DNA of 64,000 nt from Simmondsia chinensis. Its lineage: Eukaryota; Streptophyta; Magnoliopsida; Caryophyllales; Simmondsiaceae. Where the stretch lies: contig JAGTTD010000020.1 in NCBI GenBank assembly GCA_018398585.1, forward strand, positions 23,656,350-23,720,349, read 5' to 3'. The position numbers and the translations under genes were made by a program. Of the stretch, positions 44,095-55,299 are shown one piece after another. The notes beneath the pieces are model-generated. The model ran no database searches. It saw only the letters and a program-made list of their open reading frames with translations, and was not told where the DNA came from. Position 1 is the first letter of the stretch. Every line of letters starts with the position of its first letter.

Positions 44095-44750
44095 AGGATA
44101 ATTTACACATAATATAGGTTTTAATGTATTAATATTTTAATTCATAAAAATTACAAAATTATATTTTAGTCAAAAAGTTACATTGATTTAATAAAATAGT
44201 CCAAACTATGATATAGATGTGTAAAATAAATCTCCCATCAAACTCGCCTTCACATCATCAATGCAGTTCATAATAGCAACGGGATGATGAGTCTACCAAT
44301 AAATAATGACAAGTTTTGCACCGTTTTACTCCGTTATTGTTTCTTTTTTTGGCTAACGAGGAATCCAGCCGCCTAGTAAACCCGAGCTCTTGCGGCGACG
44401 CATACACCATAGAAGCAAGTTAAATCAGGGGTTACTCAAGGAGACGTTCAAGGGGAAAATCAAACTCCAAATCTTTTAGCGTAAAGCAATACTCTATCTA
44501 CAAGTAATTTTTTGGATTAAAATGGAAAGCTGTTATTCCCAAGGCAAACATCGTTATTATAAGAGCAATAAAGTAACTTACAAATAACGAGGGTTACAAA
44601 GTTGTCTTGAGAACCACGATCTTACTACGTCAATAACAATTTTACTCTGACATTAGTATTACCCTCAAAATATTACTTTATAAAGTTTGTGAACTAAAAA
44701 ATTAATATATCAAATCTTATGATATCGATAAATAATTTATCTAATTTAGT
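44095..44750. repeat. Palindromic MITE ('gggtaaattatatattagta' family), interrupted
   Basis: Left text 'ggataatttacacataatat'; right text 'aaattaatatatcaaatctt'. A tRNA-derived SINE and another repeat piece lie between. Its right edge is about 25 bp from the SAP TATA box. Confidence 0.45.
44341..44515 (-). mobile_element. tRNA-derived poly(A) SINE
   Basis: Minus strand: head 'gagtattgctttacgctaaa', B box 'ggagtttgattttcc', 'gaacgtctccttgagtaacc', end 'ggattcctcgttagccaaaa'. Confidence 0.65.
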
Positions 44751-44774
44751 ATATATTTTAAGGTTATTAAAATG

Positions 44775-44783
44775 TATATATAA
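44775..44783 (+). promoter_or_regulatory. SAP: TATA box of SAP
   Basis: TATATATAA lies about 95 bp before the ATG, predicting transcription start near 44810 and a leader of about 65-70 bases in C/A-rich sequence. Confidence 0.5.
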
Positions 44784-44876
44784 CTACCTCCTCCGAGTAA
44801 CTCCCTACACTATTCCATTTCAACACCTCAAATTTTCTCCCATTTAAAAAAAAAATACAAATATAAAATTCCATTT

Positions 44877-45104
44877 ATGTCCACACACGCCGGCGATCCT
44901 TCCGGCCCCGGCGACGGCAGCGGAAATGGAAGCAGGAGGAGGAGGAGGAGAAGAGGGAGGGCACAAGAGGAGGAGGCGGCGCCGTCAGGCGGCGGCGTGT
45001 GGCCGGAGCCGTTTGTGGAGGCGCTTGCTCTTCAGGTGGCGGTTGACGCCTCACGCGCCGGCGGCCGCCTCTCTGCCGCCCCGGCTCTCGCTGTCGTCTT
45101 CCAG
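44877..45104 (+). CDS. SAP: STERILE APETALA, exon 1 (residues 1-76)
   Basis: Encodes residues 1-76. An acidic/Gly-rich start is followed by an Arg-rich run (about 20-28, possible nuclear signal) from AGG repeats, then the start of the F-box-like domain, 'VWPEPFVEALALQVAVDASR' and 'LSAAPALAVVFQ'. SAP proteins have this same WPEP-F segment. Splicing at CAG|GTACTT leaves phase 0 and joins exactly to exon 2 (..ALAVVFQ-VCSTWRAVSRSD), restoring the F-box. The exon is very GC-rich unlike its flanks. If not spliced, the frame would end after seven more codons, which argues for the intron. SAP is the F-box subunit of an SCF ligase controlling flower development and organ size by degrading PPD/KIX repressors. 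Confidence 0.9.
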
Positions 45105-45496
45105 GTACTTAATTGCCCTGGTTTATGAATGTTTATATATACCGTATAAATTCGATAAATTAATAATCTTGATTAAATAATATTTTTAGCTAATTCTAAT
45201 TAAATATTATCTCGATTAATTAATAAATTTGCATGGTCTCAACGGTATTAATTTCTAAATGTTTAAGTGTATATCCATACTATATATTAGTTAAAAGTTT
45301 TCCTTTCAAAAGCTTCCCCGAGCACGATATACGTTCGAATTTTATTATTTGTCTATATAAGATGCTTAGTTTTTGATAAGATTAACTCTGTTTTTTAAAA
45401 TTAAAGTACATAAATTATGTAGGAAACTCTAATGTTCGTAATATATTTTGGGTACGATCTTATTTGGCAATAATAATTTAACATTACCTTGTAATC

Positions 45497-45697
45497 AAGG
45501 CCGGTTCTGACATTCTCGGGGCTTTAAACAAAATTTTTAAATGAAACCCCTTATATATAATAACAATTCCCTTAAAATCTATTAATATTAATAATTATTA
45601 TTTTAAAAAATAAAACCTCTAAATCTGGGGCCCTTAAATTTTGGGGACTTCAAGTCATTGCTTGGAATTATATCTGACTCTGCCAATAATTTTACGA
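45497..45697. mobile_element. Small hAT-like MITE ('gccggccc/gggcc' family)
   Basis: 'aaggccggttctgacattct' to 'atctgactctgccaataa', about 200 bp, with 'ctattaatattaataattat' inside. A second copy lies at 61665-61860. Confidence 0.5.
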
Positions 45698-45794
45698 TTC
45701 TTATATATATATATATTAAATTATTTCACGAAGGTGAAAAAATGTCAAATAAATTACTTACCAAAATATAGAATATAAAACATAAATACTTTTC

Positions 45795-46022
45795 ACTTTA
45801 GGGTTTTGGCTTTTGGTGCTTTGTGGGGCTTTCGGTTTGTCGGTTTGGTTAGTTTCGTTTTGATCTTTTTTTTTTTGACTGCTTATGTCTATTGGTCTTG
45901 ATTTGTTTAGATTTTGAATTTAGTCTTTTATTTGTGTTCGAGTGTTGGTTCAATTGTGTCGCTGTTACTTGCTTTCGTGCCCTACCGTTGTCTGTGATAA
46001 CATAGTTTAAAAAAAAAAAAAC
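45795..46022 (+). mobile_element. LINE 3' end
   Basis: T/G-rich text ('gcttttggtgctttgtgggg') ending in an A run after 'tgtgataacatagttt'. In the SAP intron, sense orientation. Confidence 0.35.
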
Positions 46023-46202
46023 CCGGAATGTAATTATGATATATGTTTTTACAATTGTAATGCCTTTAGAGAGGGGAGGGAGAAGTACGTCCTAAATTCC
46101 CCTTAAAAGGGATCCACTAGGACCCTCGTGTAGATCGAATCCGGATCACGTTGTTAGCAGCAGAAAAACTCTGCCGCTGCTACGTTATGTCCTCAGGACA
46201 TA

Positions 46203-46345
46203 CAACAATAACAACAAACCCAATGCCACAAGGGCTCCCGCATATGTAGGGTCTAAGGGGGTGGGATGTACACAGTCTTATCTTTTCAGGGTGCTACCTT
46301 AAAGGGATGTTGTGTTCGAGGACGGCCAACCTGAAAAATATAAAA
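46203..46345 (-). mobile_element. 5S-headed SINE family, subfamily B, 3' part
   Basis: 'caacaataacaacaaaccca' tail, 'gccacaagggctcccgcata' and body. The 5S head is absent. Confidence 0.55.
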
Positions 46346-46483
46346 GCGTAACCTACGAGACATGGTTTATGATAATTTATCTTTTTTTGGTGATGTTATC
46401 AATTACAGCTGGTAGCAAGAAGTAACATAATAAAAAAAAAATTGATGTTGAAATGACTAGTTTAGCGGAATATAAAATATGAA

Positions 46484-46740
46484 ATGAAGGGTTCATTTGC
46501 CAAGTACTAAGGTACCGGATCTTATTAGAATTCCGAAGTTAAGCATGCTTGGGCGAGAGTAGTATCATGATGGGTGATCTCTTGGGAAGTTCTTGTGTTG
46601 GCCACCCTATTGAGGGTCCTCGTAAACAGCCGCTCGGTAGGGTTATACCCTGAAGGGGTAAGGCTGCGTACATTTACCCCTCCCAAACCCTGCTTATTCG
46701 GGAGCCCTTAAGGTACTGGCTCTATTATTATTATGTTATT
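46484..46740 (+). mobile_element. 5S-headed SINE, subfamily B, full length
   Basis: A perfect 14-bp duplication ATATAAAATATGAA (46470-46483, 46741-46754). Head 'gttcatttgccaagtactaa'; A-box region 'gaagttaagcatgcttggg'; C-box region 'gatgggtgatctcttgggaa'; conserved 'ggtaaggctgcgtacat'; tail 'ctctattattattatg'. Confidence 0.9.
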
Positions 46741-47067
46741 ATATAAAATATGAATACTATTGTATATAATTATTTTCAATTAATTTTTTATTTTTAATCA
46801 AAAAATACGAATACGGGATTGAATCTACCCACTGTAAATTGTAGAGAGATTAGATTTAACAGAATAAAAATAAAAATATTAAATTAACATAATAGATAAA
46901 GTATAATTGTAATTTTGATAATAACAACGTGTAATTAAAGGGGACAGGTGATGATATAGGCGAACCCTGTAGGTCAGACAATGTTTGACCAATAATTTGT
47001 CTGTTTTTCATTACCCCTTTTCTCTCTAACTATGATTTTGTTTTTCATGTTTTTAATTCACTTTTTT

Positions 47068-47605
47068 ATCTGAATTATTTATATTTTAGTATTTGATATT
47101 TTTTAAAATAATAAAAAGGATTCTGGTTTTTTTAAATTATTAAAAAGGTCTCTAAGTTTTTTTCTTATTGATAAAACAACCACTTTTTAGCGTGATTACG
47201 TTATTTTTTATTAATAGAGCTGACTTGACAACTGTTCTTTTACTAATGTTGTAATAAAATAATAAAAGTACCTTTTAATACTCTTATTCTTATTTTATAA
47301 GCACAAAATTTGATATATTGTATTATGTAGAAACTATTTATTTTCGCTAATTTGTTTAAAAGTATGATTATTGGATGCTATTTTTATCATTTTAATGTTG
47401 CATTAATTAAAAAGCTGTAGCTATTTCAGCTCTATCTATAAAAAATAGTGTTATCATGTCGAAGACTGGACTTTTTGTTAATATGACAAAAAATTAGGGG
47501 TCTGTTTATTAATATGACAAAAATTTAGGGATCTTTTTATTAATAAAAAAAGTCAGGCTCCTTTTTATTATTTTAAAAAGGTCGGATACTAAAATATAAA
47601 TAACC
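47068..47605. repeat. AT-rich palindromic MITE ('aataaaaaggaccccgagct' family)
   Basis: 'tgaattatttatattttagt' opening and 'tactaaaatataaataaccc' closing are inverted. About 540 bp, the best full copy here. Confidence 0.6.
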
Positions 47606-47639
47606 CTTTTTATTGTCATGAATTAATTAATGAATATTT

Positions 47640-47800
47640 TTTTAATAGCTTAAGTTTGTTAGACAATTAGTTCTTTAATATGATATTAGTTATTTGTTGA
47701 CTAAGAGATTTCGAGTTTGAATCCCGACAATTCTACTTTCGTATTAAGGACAATGGATATTTTTTGAGCGAACACGATAGAAATTAGAATATAAAACCAA
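47640..47800 (+). mobile_element. Miniature LTR element, worn
   Basis: 'atatgatattagttatttgt' (primer-site region), 'gatttcgagtttgaatcccg', 'gaaattagaatataaaacc' (LTR start). Confidence 0.4.
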
Positions 47801-47804
47801 GAAT

Positions 47805-47925
47805 CCAGTCTCATAGGGACTCTCGTCGTGGAAAAGTCTGGAGGGTAAAATGTATGTAGCTTACTTTTATTAAGTGACACTCTAAAATAAGGCTGTTTTC
47901 GAAAGGGGTCCTAACATTTTCCAAA
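47805..47925 (-). mobile_element. 5S-headed SINE family, worn 3' fragment
   Basis: 'gtctcatagggactctcgtc', 'aaaatgtatgtagcttactt', 'aaggctgttttcgaaagggg'. Head missing. Confidence 0.4.
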
Positions 47926-48301
47926 CGATGCATAAATCTCTCCTTCAGGGTTCGTTTTTTGTTTGCATTCTTTGATTTTTGATAAACTAAAATTTAGGTT
48001 CACATTAAAAAAAAAAAAAAAAAAACACACACACAAGAAAGGAGGTATGCTATAGATAGAGTGTTCAAAAAAATCCGTAATCGAAATACTGACCTGAAAA
48101 TGCGGTTAATCATACCAAATTTGTAGGTCGGTTAACCGAACCGAATAAATTTGAGGTATTTCAGAACTGTAACGGTTAGTCATTTTGTCCATTTTGATTA
48201 ACTTATTTATCGAATATTACATATTATGTATATAAGTTTTCACATATTTATAATATTGTATTGTTCACTAAGTATATTTTTCTAGTATATAAGTCACTAT
48301 T

Positions 48302-48554
48302 CTAGAGTTCATTTACCAAGCACTAAAGCATCAGATCCTATTAGAACTCCGAAGTTAAGCGTGCTTGGGCGAGAGTGGTACCAAAATGGGCGACCTCCTG
48401 GGAAGTCCTCGTGTTGCTAACCCTGTCAGAATAGGGGTCCTCGAAAACAGCCTCTCATCAGGGTTACACCCTGAAGGGGTAAGGCTGCGTACAATCACCC
48501 CTCCCAGGCCCTGCTTATGCGAGAGCCCTTGAGGCACTGAATATGTTGTTGTTG
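48302..48554 (+). mobile_element. 5S-headed SINE, subfamily B, best preserved copy
   Basis: A perfect 14-bp duplication TATAAGTCACTATT (48288-48301, 48555-48568). The 5S part is close to a real gene: 'gaactccgaagttaagcgtg' and 'cttgggcgagagtggtacc', then 'gcgacctcctgggaagtcct' and 'cgtgttgc'. A box, intermediate element and C box of the type 1 pol III promoter are recognisable. Body 'aaccctgtcagaatagggg'; 'ggtaaggctgcgtacaatca'; tail ttgttgttg. Sense to SAP. Confidence 0.92.
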
Positions 48555-48606
48555 TATAAGTCACTATTTTATAATGCATGATCAATTTATCTTTTTCTCC
48601 AATTCA

Positions 48607-48803
48607 TCTCCTAACTCCGAAGTTAAGCGTGCTTGGGCTAGAGTAGTACCAGGATAGGTGACCTCTTGGGAAGTCATCACCCTCAAGTTTGGGGCACTGG
48701 GAAACAGCCTCTTTTCAGGTTAATACTCTGAAGGGGGAAGGCTGCGTACATCCGTCCCCCCAGACCCTGCGTAGGCGTGAGCCCCTGAGGCACTGGGTAT
48801 GTA
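48607..48803 (+). mobile_element. 5S-headed SINE, subfamily C, 5'-truncated
   Basis: Starts within the 5S region at 'taactccgaagttaagcgtg'. C-type body 'gtcatcaccctcaagtttgg', conserved 'ggctgcgtacatccgtcc', tail 'gaggcactgggtatgtat'. Confidence 0.8.
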
Positions 48804-49782
48804 TCATAGAATATTCGTGCCCTACTGTATTAATTAAGAAACTACTTTGCTACAATGCCGTGTTGCTCGTTTGCCCACTTGTTGGTTAAAATGAGATAAT
48901 GCATTAGAGTCTTTAGAATTGATTTTATAAACTCATAATTTGTTGAATATTCTCACCTTTAATGCATTTTTTGACATTTATAAATTGGTAAGGAGGTAGA
49001 TCATATAATATAAAGGAGGCGTTGCATTATTTTTTCGATTACCGGGTAACCGGCAGAACCGAACCGAATTACCGATTTACTGAAAGTCGGTTAACTAGTC
49101 TTTTATTACGATTACGGTTAAAATTTTTTGAGTATTTTAATTACGATTAACAGAACCATGAACACCCATAGCTATAGATGCTAATAGGTTACAAGTGAAA
49201 GGTACCATTTTTGTCAAAATTAAGAGGAAAGTCATTAATTTTTATATTTTTTTTTTTATTTGTCATAAAATTTATTATTATTTTTTATCAGAAATTTGTC
49301 ATAAAATTTAAGTAACGATTTAAAATGACCTTTAATTTTTTGACATATATAATGGTTATTTTTTAGTTAATTTAATATAAAATATTAGTGACATGTATGC
49401 TCGTATGTAAGTTACTTCTTGCTTTTGAAAAATTATGAACTTGCTAAGTAATATTCATTTTCAGTGTTTTTTCAACTATCTGGCAACCAAACAAGAGCCC
49501 AAATATTTAATTCTTATGAATCCGTATTTTCTGCATCTACTTGGCCTACGAAGATTTTTCTTCCTCGACCAAACGTTTTCAAATTATTTCCATTAATTGA
49601 AGCTCGGCTAAAAGTTAACGTACCGAAATGAAAAGAGTGACGTTATTGACATGACAAAGTGATTATTACTAGAATAAAATCGTTAATTTTAAGAAAATTT
49701 TGCGGCTTTTATTTATTATAAGCCAAACTATTAATCTGCTAATAACAAATTTTCTTTTTCCGACTGACTACAACTTTTAATA

Positions 49783-50291
49783 AATGGCAAAGGTCCTTGT
49801 ACTTTATCCATTCTTTCAATTTAGTCCTTTTAATTTTAATTATATTAATTTAGTTCTTGTACAATTCAAAGTGTGTCAATTTTGTTTTTAGAGAAAATAT
49901 TAAATAAGTTTTTAATAAAAATGTTATTAGTTCGGCCGCGACTTGGGTTAAATTGAGTAAACGGATAATTTATAATACATAATTTGCAACAACAACAATA
50001 ATAGACTCAGTGTCTCAAGAGGTTCCGCATAAGCGGGGTCTGGGAAAGTGGATGTACGCAGCCTTATCCATTCAAGGTGTAACCCTGAGAGCTTGTTTCC
50101 GGGGATCCCAACCGTGTAGGGACTAAATTGTACCGTTCAAAATTACATCATTAGCTTAACTTAAATTTGATCAAATGACTAAATTGATACATTTTGAATT
50201 GTATAGAGACTATATTGATATAATTAAAAATGTAAAAACTAAATTAACACAATGAATAAACTATATGGATATTTGAGGTAAATAATCTAAA
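49783..50291. mobile_element. Mutator-type MITE hosting a SINE fragment
   Basis: 'aaatggcaaaggtccttgta' to 'tatttgaggtaaataatct', interrupted at 49987-50125. Confidence 0.6.
49987..50125 (-). mobile_element. 5S-headed SINE family, subfamily B, 3' part
   Basis: Tail 'gcaacaacaacaataataga', 'gcataagcggggtctgggaa', 'gatgtacgcagccttatcca'. No 5S head. Confidence 0.6.
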
Positions 50292-50482
50292 ATTTTATCC
50301 TATATAATATAGGTGGTCTGACCGTGTTGTAGGTACAAGTAGCTAGTAGTACGGTGATGTCCTCGTTATGTCCCACTTTTTGCCTTTTTTAGCTTTTTTT
50401 TTTAATTTTTTAATTTTTTCCCACTTTTTATTATAAAAAATTTATAATATATAATATTTAATTTTATTATGTTCATACTTAT

Positions 50483-50635
50483 TTTAGAACTTCGAAGTTA
50501 AGCGTGAGTAGTACTAAGATGGATGACCTCCTGATAAGTTCTCGTGTTGCACCCCTTAAGTTGGGAGTACTTCACATGATAGATTACTGCTTAAGCGGGA
50601 GCCTTTGAAGCATTGAGAATGCTGCTTTGCTTTGC
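50483..50635 (+). mobile_element. 5S-headed SINE, subfamily A, truncated
   Basis: 'agaacttcgaagttaagcgt', 'ctaagatggatgacctcctg', A-type body 'ttgcaccccttaagttggga'. Tail has a TTTGC repeat 'gctgctttgctttgctttat'. Confidence 0.7.
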
Positions 50636-50937
50636 TTTATACATAAAAAATGTTATTTATTTTTGAGTAATACACGTATTTATTAACGAAGCTTATTTTT
50701 TATTTGTGTATAAGAATTTATTCAATATCTAAATTGCATACACGAGCTACTTGTGAAGTACCTGTTGTTGTTAAGGTGTTAAACGTGTCAACGCAAATTA
50801 TTCAGATATTATGGACAAAAATATAGTATCGTCGAGTAATGATATCTTGGAGTCAATAACTACTACAAATATACAAAAAATTATCCTGATATTAATATTT
50901 TTTACTGTAATGAATTATACAGGATAAAATATAGAGT

Positions 50938-51377
50938 TATTTATATTTTAATACTCTGACTTTTTAGAAACAATTAAAAGTATTCTGATATTTTTGAATC
51001 AATAAAAAAGACTCTAATTTTGTCTTATATTAATAAAAAGGCCCGTTTGCAGTGAGATAGCATCCTTTTTTGTCGAAAAAGCTAATGTGATAACTGTATT
51101 TTTGATAATGCTACAATAAAATGACAAAAATATTCGTCAATACCCTACGGCATTCAAAATGGTATACTATGTAGAAACTATCTGTTTTCGTTCAATTTAT
51201 TTGAAAATATGGTAATTGAAGTGTATGTTTATCATCTTGCTGTAACATTAATAAAAAATACAGTTTCTAAGTTAGCTGTATCAACAAAAAATGACTTCAT
51301 TATGCCGGAGTAGAGTCTTTTTATTAAGACAATAAAAACTTAGAGTTCTTTTTATTAATACGATAAAAATTTATTGG
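50938..51377. repeat. AT-rich palindromic MITE ('aataaaaagg' family)
   Basis: 'agagttatttatattttaat' to 'tttattgggcaaataac'. A run of 12 Gs follows at 51392-51403. Confidence 0.5.
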
Positions 51378-51950
51378 GCAAATAACAAGTAGGGGGGGGG
51401 GGGAGTAGGGGGGAGTAGAGTTCACCTTTAAACAACACTCCCCCATGCATACATGCATGCACTCTCTTTTTTTCCTTGGAAATATTTCTTTTTTTCTTTT
51501 AATATTTTAATTTTATTTTTTAAACTATTTTTTTATTTTAAATAAAAATTAGATATAATTATTTTCCTGAATTCATTTTCAGTTTCTCAAAAATCAAAAA
51601 TCATAGATAAACAAGGTATTTAGTTCATATGTACTATATATACTGTATATTAATTAGAAGTTGTCACTTATGAAAACCTTCGGTATACTATTCTTCAGTT
51701 TCTAGGCTATCAGTTCGGTTCGTTTTCCTTGAAACCGATCCATTGCGACAAGTATATCTCTTCTTATTATAAAAAGTTTAATTTCTCTATTTGTTATTTA
51801 TATTAATAATATAATTTATCAATTATAATATATAACTCTACATTGTATATAGGACGAGCGAACTCTATTATATCATTGATAAATTATATGCGAGAGTAAA
51901 AATTATTATTGACAAAACAATGATATAACTTACGAATAACAGTAACCTAA

Positions 51951-52375
51951 GTTTAGGTGTGTAAATGAGTTTAGTTGAGTCGAGCCGAGCACCACCTTGT
52001 TAGAACTCAAGCTTGATAAGGCTTATGGAGCTTGAGTTCGAGCCGAGCTCTTATCGAGTATTTCAAACACTTGCTCAAAATCGGTGCAACAAGATTTCAG
52101 TGTATTGTATATCCGCTTGGCTCGGCTTGTTAGGCATATTGAGCAAAATTGAGCTCATTGTTGAACCAAGTCTAGCTCATTATCGAGTCCAATCGAGCTA
52201 ACCTCGCTATCGAGTTGAGCTTTTTAAATTATTATTGAGCCATTATCGAACCGTTTTCGAACCAATACCAACTGTTAATGAGCTCATATCAAGCGCTTTA
52301 ACGAACTGTTTGTAAATGTTAATAAGTCGAGCACCCTCTATTAGAACTCGACATGTTAGGCTTAGCGAGAAAAGA
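51951..52375. mobile_element. GCTCGG-family hAT element, right end lost
   Basis: Left end 'taggtgtgtaaatgagttta'; interior 'gagtcgagccgagcaccac'. Stops at a GA-rich stretch without a terminus. Confidence 0.55.
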
Positions 52376-52497
52376 GAAGCAGGAAGAGAGAGAAATAAAT
52401 AGAAACTGAAAGAGTACCATAAATATAGCATAGGGAGATATCCTCTCCTAGCCCCTACGTAGTATCTGATTCTCTCTATTTATTTATTTTTCGTTTT

Positions 52498-53010
52498 TAG
52501 ATATCTTAAGGTTTAACTATTTATTACTTAGGTATTCTAAGTTTTTAATATATATAATAAAATATCCTAAGGTTTGAATATTTCATTATTTAGATATTCT
52601 ATAACGAAATTTGATAAGTTTTTGTAAAAATTTGATTGATTTTATTCGAAAAAGTATTGATGCGATACATAAATATGGTAATATATATAAGTTAGTGCCA
52701 ATATTTTATCAAAAATTTAACAAATTGTAATTAAATATTTACCGAATATTGATATAGACTGTCTAAAAATTACCACGTTTATGTGTCGTTTTCGAATTTT
52801 TTTAAAAAAATCTTCATATTTTAACGAAGATATTTATATATAGCTGACATCATATTTAATTTTAGCATTTTTTAACAAAAATCTATCGAATGTTTAACAA
52901 AGGAGTACATGATTGATAAATTTTTAAAACTTTGAGATATCTGAGTGAATATTAAAATATTAGAGTACCTAAATTATAAATGTTCAAATTTTATGATATC
53001 TAAGATTATT
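52498..53010. repeat. AT-rich MITE ('ttatcacttag' family)
   Basis: 'gatatcttaaggtttaacta' opening; 'caaattttatgatatctaag' closing. Confidence 0.5.
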
Positions 53011-53271
53011 GTTATCAGAATAATAATATAATGGATAAATAAAAAGAGCTATAAAGTTACATTTTAAACTATATTATTACTTTAATAATAATAATAAATT
53101 TTATTTTATAAATATCATTTAATAAAGAGGGGTTAGAAATAAAACAAAGTACAAAAGTCTGTTAATACAAGACAACTGCTTCCTCCTCTACCACATCACT
53201 TTCTTTATACAATTAATAAACATTGATTCCTGTGAAATTATCATTTAGTTTTAGGGACTTTATACATTCTA

Positions 53272-54020
53272 ATATAAAGTTGTTTATATTTTAGTATTTT
53301 AATATTTATGAAAAAATAATAACAAAAGTTTAATTTTTTTAAATTATTAAAAATGACCTTAACTTTTTATAATATTAATAAAAATATCTTTAAGTTTTTG
53401 TTGCATTAATAAAAAATACTTATCTCTAATGTTATGATATCATTTTTAATTGACAGAAACTTGACGGTAGCGTTTTGTTAATGCTATAATAAAGTGATAA
53501 AAATATCGTTTAATAACTATATTTTTGAACAAGTTATGAGAAAACAAATGGCTTCTACATAATACATCCTCTTAAATTTCGTACTAATAAGGTAAGAGTA
53601 AGGATGTTGAAGTATATTTTAAGTCATTTCATTATAATATTAATAAAATGACGTCATCATGCTCGAAAGGGGCCTTTTTATTAATACAAGAAAAATTTAG
53701 GAGCTTTTTTAATAATACAAAAAGTTCAGGGTCCTTTTTATTATTTTTATAAATATCGGAGTATCAAAATGTGAATAACCCTTTTAATATATGATACTTT
53801 TAAAAATAATAGAAAAGATATTTATCTTTTTAAATTAATAAAAATATTTCTGACTTTCTATTGTATGGATAAAAAAAGTTTTTGACGTATTAATAAAAGT
53901 TCACTCTTTAACGTGACAACTTTTTTTATTAGTGTTACAGTAAAATGATAAAAATATTCTTCAATAATCATATTTTTAAACAATTTAAGTAAAAATATAT
54001 AGTTTCAAAATATCAAGATA
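53272..54020. repeat. AT-rich palindromic MITEs, one full and one partial copy in tandem
   Basis: A full copy runs to about 53783 ('atcaaaatgtgaataaccc') and a second, partial copy starts at once. Same family as 47068-47605. Confidence 0.5.
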
Positions 54021-54139
54021 CTTGATTAATAAATGATCGAACAGTACCCTATTGCGTGTTGTCTATTGCTACTATATACTTTTTATGCTCTTGTTCTGTG
54101 CTGTTGTTTTTATGCGCTTCTGATTGGATGCCTTTATGT

Positions 54140-54275
54140 TTCTTAAGTTCGGGGCCCTCGGACACAGTCTCTTTTCAGGTAACACCCTGAAGGGGGTAAA
54201 GTTATATACATCCCACCCCTCCAAGACCCTGCTTATACGGGAACCCTTGAGGCACTGGGTTTGTTATTATTGTTT
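54140..54275 (+). mobile_element. 5S-headed SINE family, subfamily B, 3' part
   Basis: 'gttcggggccctcggacaca', 'gtaacaccctgaagggggta', 'gaggcactgggtttgttatt'. No 5S head. Confidence 0.6.
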
Positions 54276-54446
54276 CTAGCTTTTATAAAGGAAGTTGTTA
54301 GTACAAGGGCAGAAAATTGTTATCGGGACAACAATAATATAAGTTATAAACAATAATGTCACAAAAGTGACTTAAAAACTAATATTTTGTTTTGACAGTA
54401 ATAATGATTAATTTATTAAATCGGCACATTTTGAAAAAAATATTTA

Positions 54447-54845
54447 GGGTTATTCACATTTTAGTACACCGACATTTTTATAAATAATAAAAAGGACGTT
54501 GACCTTTTTGAATTAATGAAAAGACCCTTAAGTCTGTCGTATTAATAGAAAGGCCCATCTCCCATGTGATGCCATTTTCAGTAGACAGAGCTGATGTGAC
54601 AGTTGTGTTTTTATTAATGCTACAGTAAAACGACAAAACTACAAATCAGATTGCTCTATTTCTCAATCATTCTGGCTTGCTCCTATGGAACCAAGGTAGA
54701 AAAGATAGAGAAAATCAGTCATTCGTGTTTTTACAAAATATAAAATCTTGAATTTCATACTTATAAAGTAAGATAAAGGGTATTGAAATGTACTTTCGGT
54801 CTTTGTATTGTAGCCTTAATAAAAAGCAGTTGCTAAGTCAGTTAT
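54447..54845. repeat. AT-rich palindromic MITE, partial
   Basis: 'gggttattcacattttagta' left end intact; right arm cut. Confidence 0.5.
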
Positions 54846-54849
54846 GATG

Positions 54850-55060
54850 ATAACACACTGTACAGCAGAAAATTTTAGTGAAATAGCACACTGTATTTCA
54901 GATGACGTCCACTTTTCCCAAAAAAGAACGCATGCCATTTAAAATAACGTTCACTTTATGCACTCTATTTTAAATAGTGTGCATTCTTTATTACGTCATT
55001 TTAAAGGCTATCTCTAACTTTTTACTGTATAGTATGTTATTTCGCTAAATTTTTTTTAAA
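54850..55060. repeat. Short fold-back element
   Basis: 'aaattttagtgaaatagcac' on the left pairs with 'gttatttcgctaaatttttt' on the right. The interior 'tttaaaataacgttcac' is also mirrored. Confidence 0.45.
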
Positions 55061-55299
55061 AATGTGTAAATTTGATAAATTAGTTAATAATAATATTAAA
55101 AACGTATGTGAAGAGATGACAGTAGATGTCAGGATCAGATGATGTGACTGACAAGGGCATCTGAAAGCCTACTTCATACCTACTCCCCTACTCTCTCTCT
55201 GTCTCTCTCTCCTTCTCCTGCTTCATCTACATGGATTTACCTTGATATTTTGGTCTCGTTTGGTATGCGGAAAGCGTTAAAAATAGCAGTAAATAGTAA

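Larger units (their letters stand above)
48057..49171. mobile_element. hAT-type element hosting two 5S-headed SINEs
   Basis: A perfect 8-bp duplication GCTATAGA (48049-48056, 49172-49179). Left end TAGAGTGTTCAAAAAAATCC; right end reverse complement TATGGGTGTTCATGGTTCTG. The interior has 'cggttaaccgaaccgaa' arms. Without the SINEs it is about 650 bp. In the SAP intron. Confidence 0.8.

Noticed and set aside
48306..48420. Genuine 5S rRNA gene
   Set aside because: The 5S-like text is followed without a terminator by SINE body sequence and is flanked by a 14-bp target duplication. No tandem array is present.
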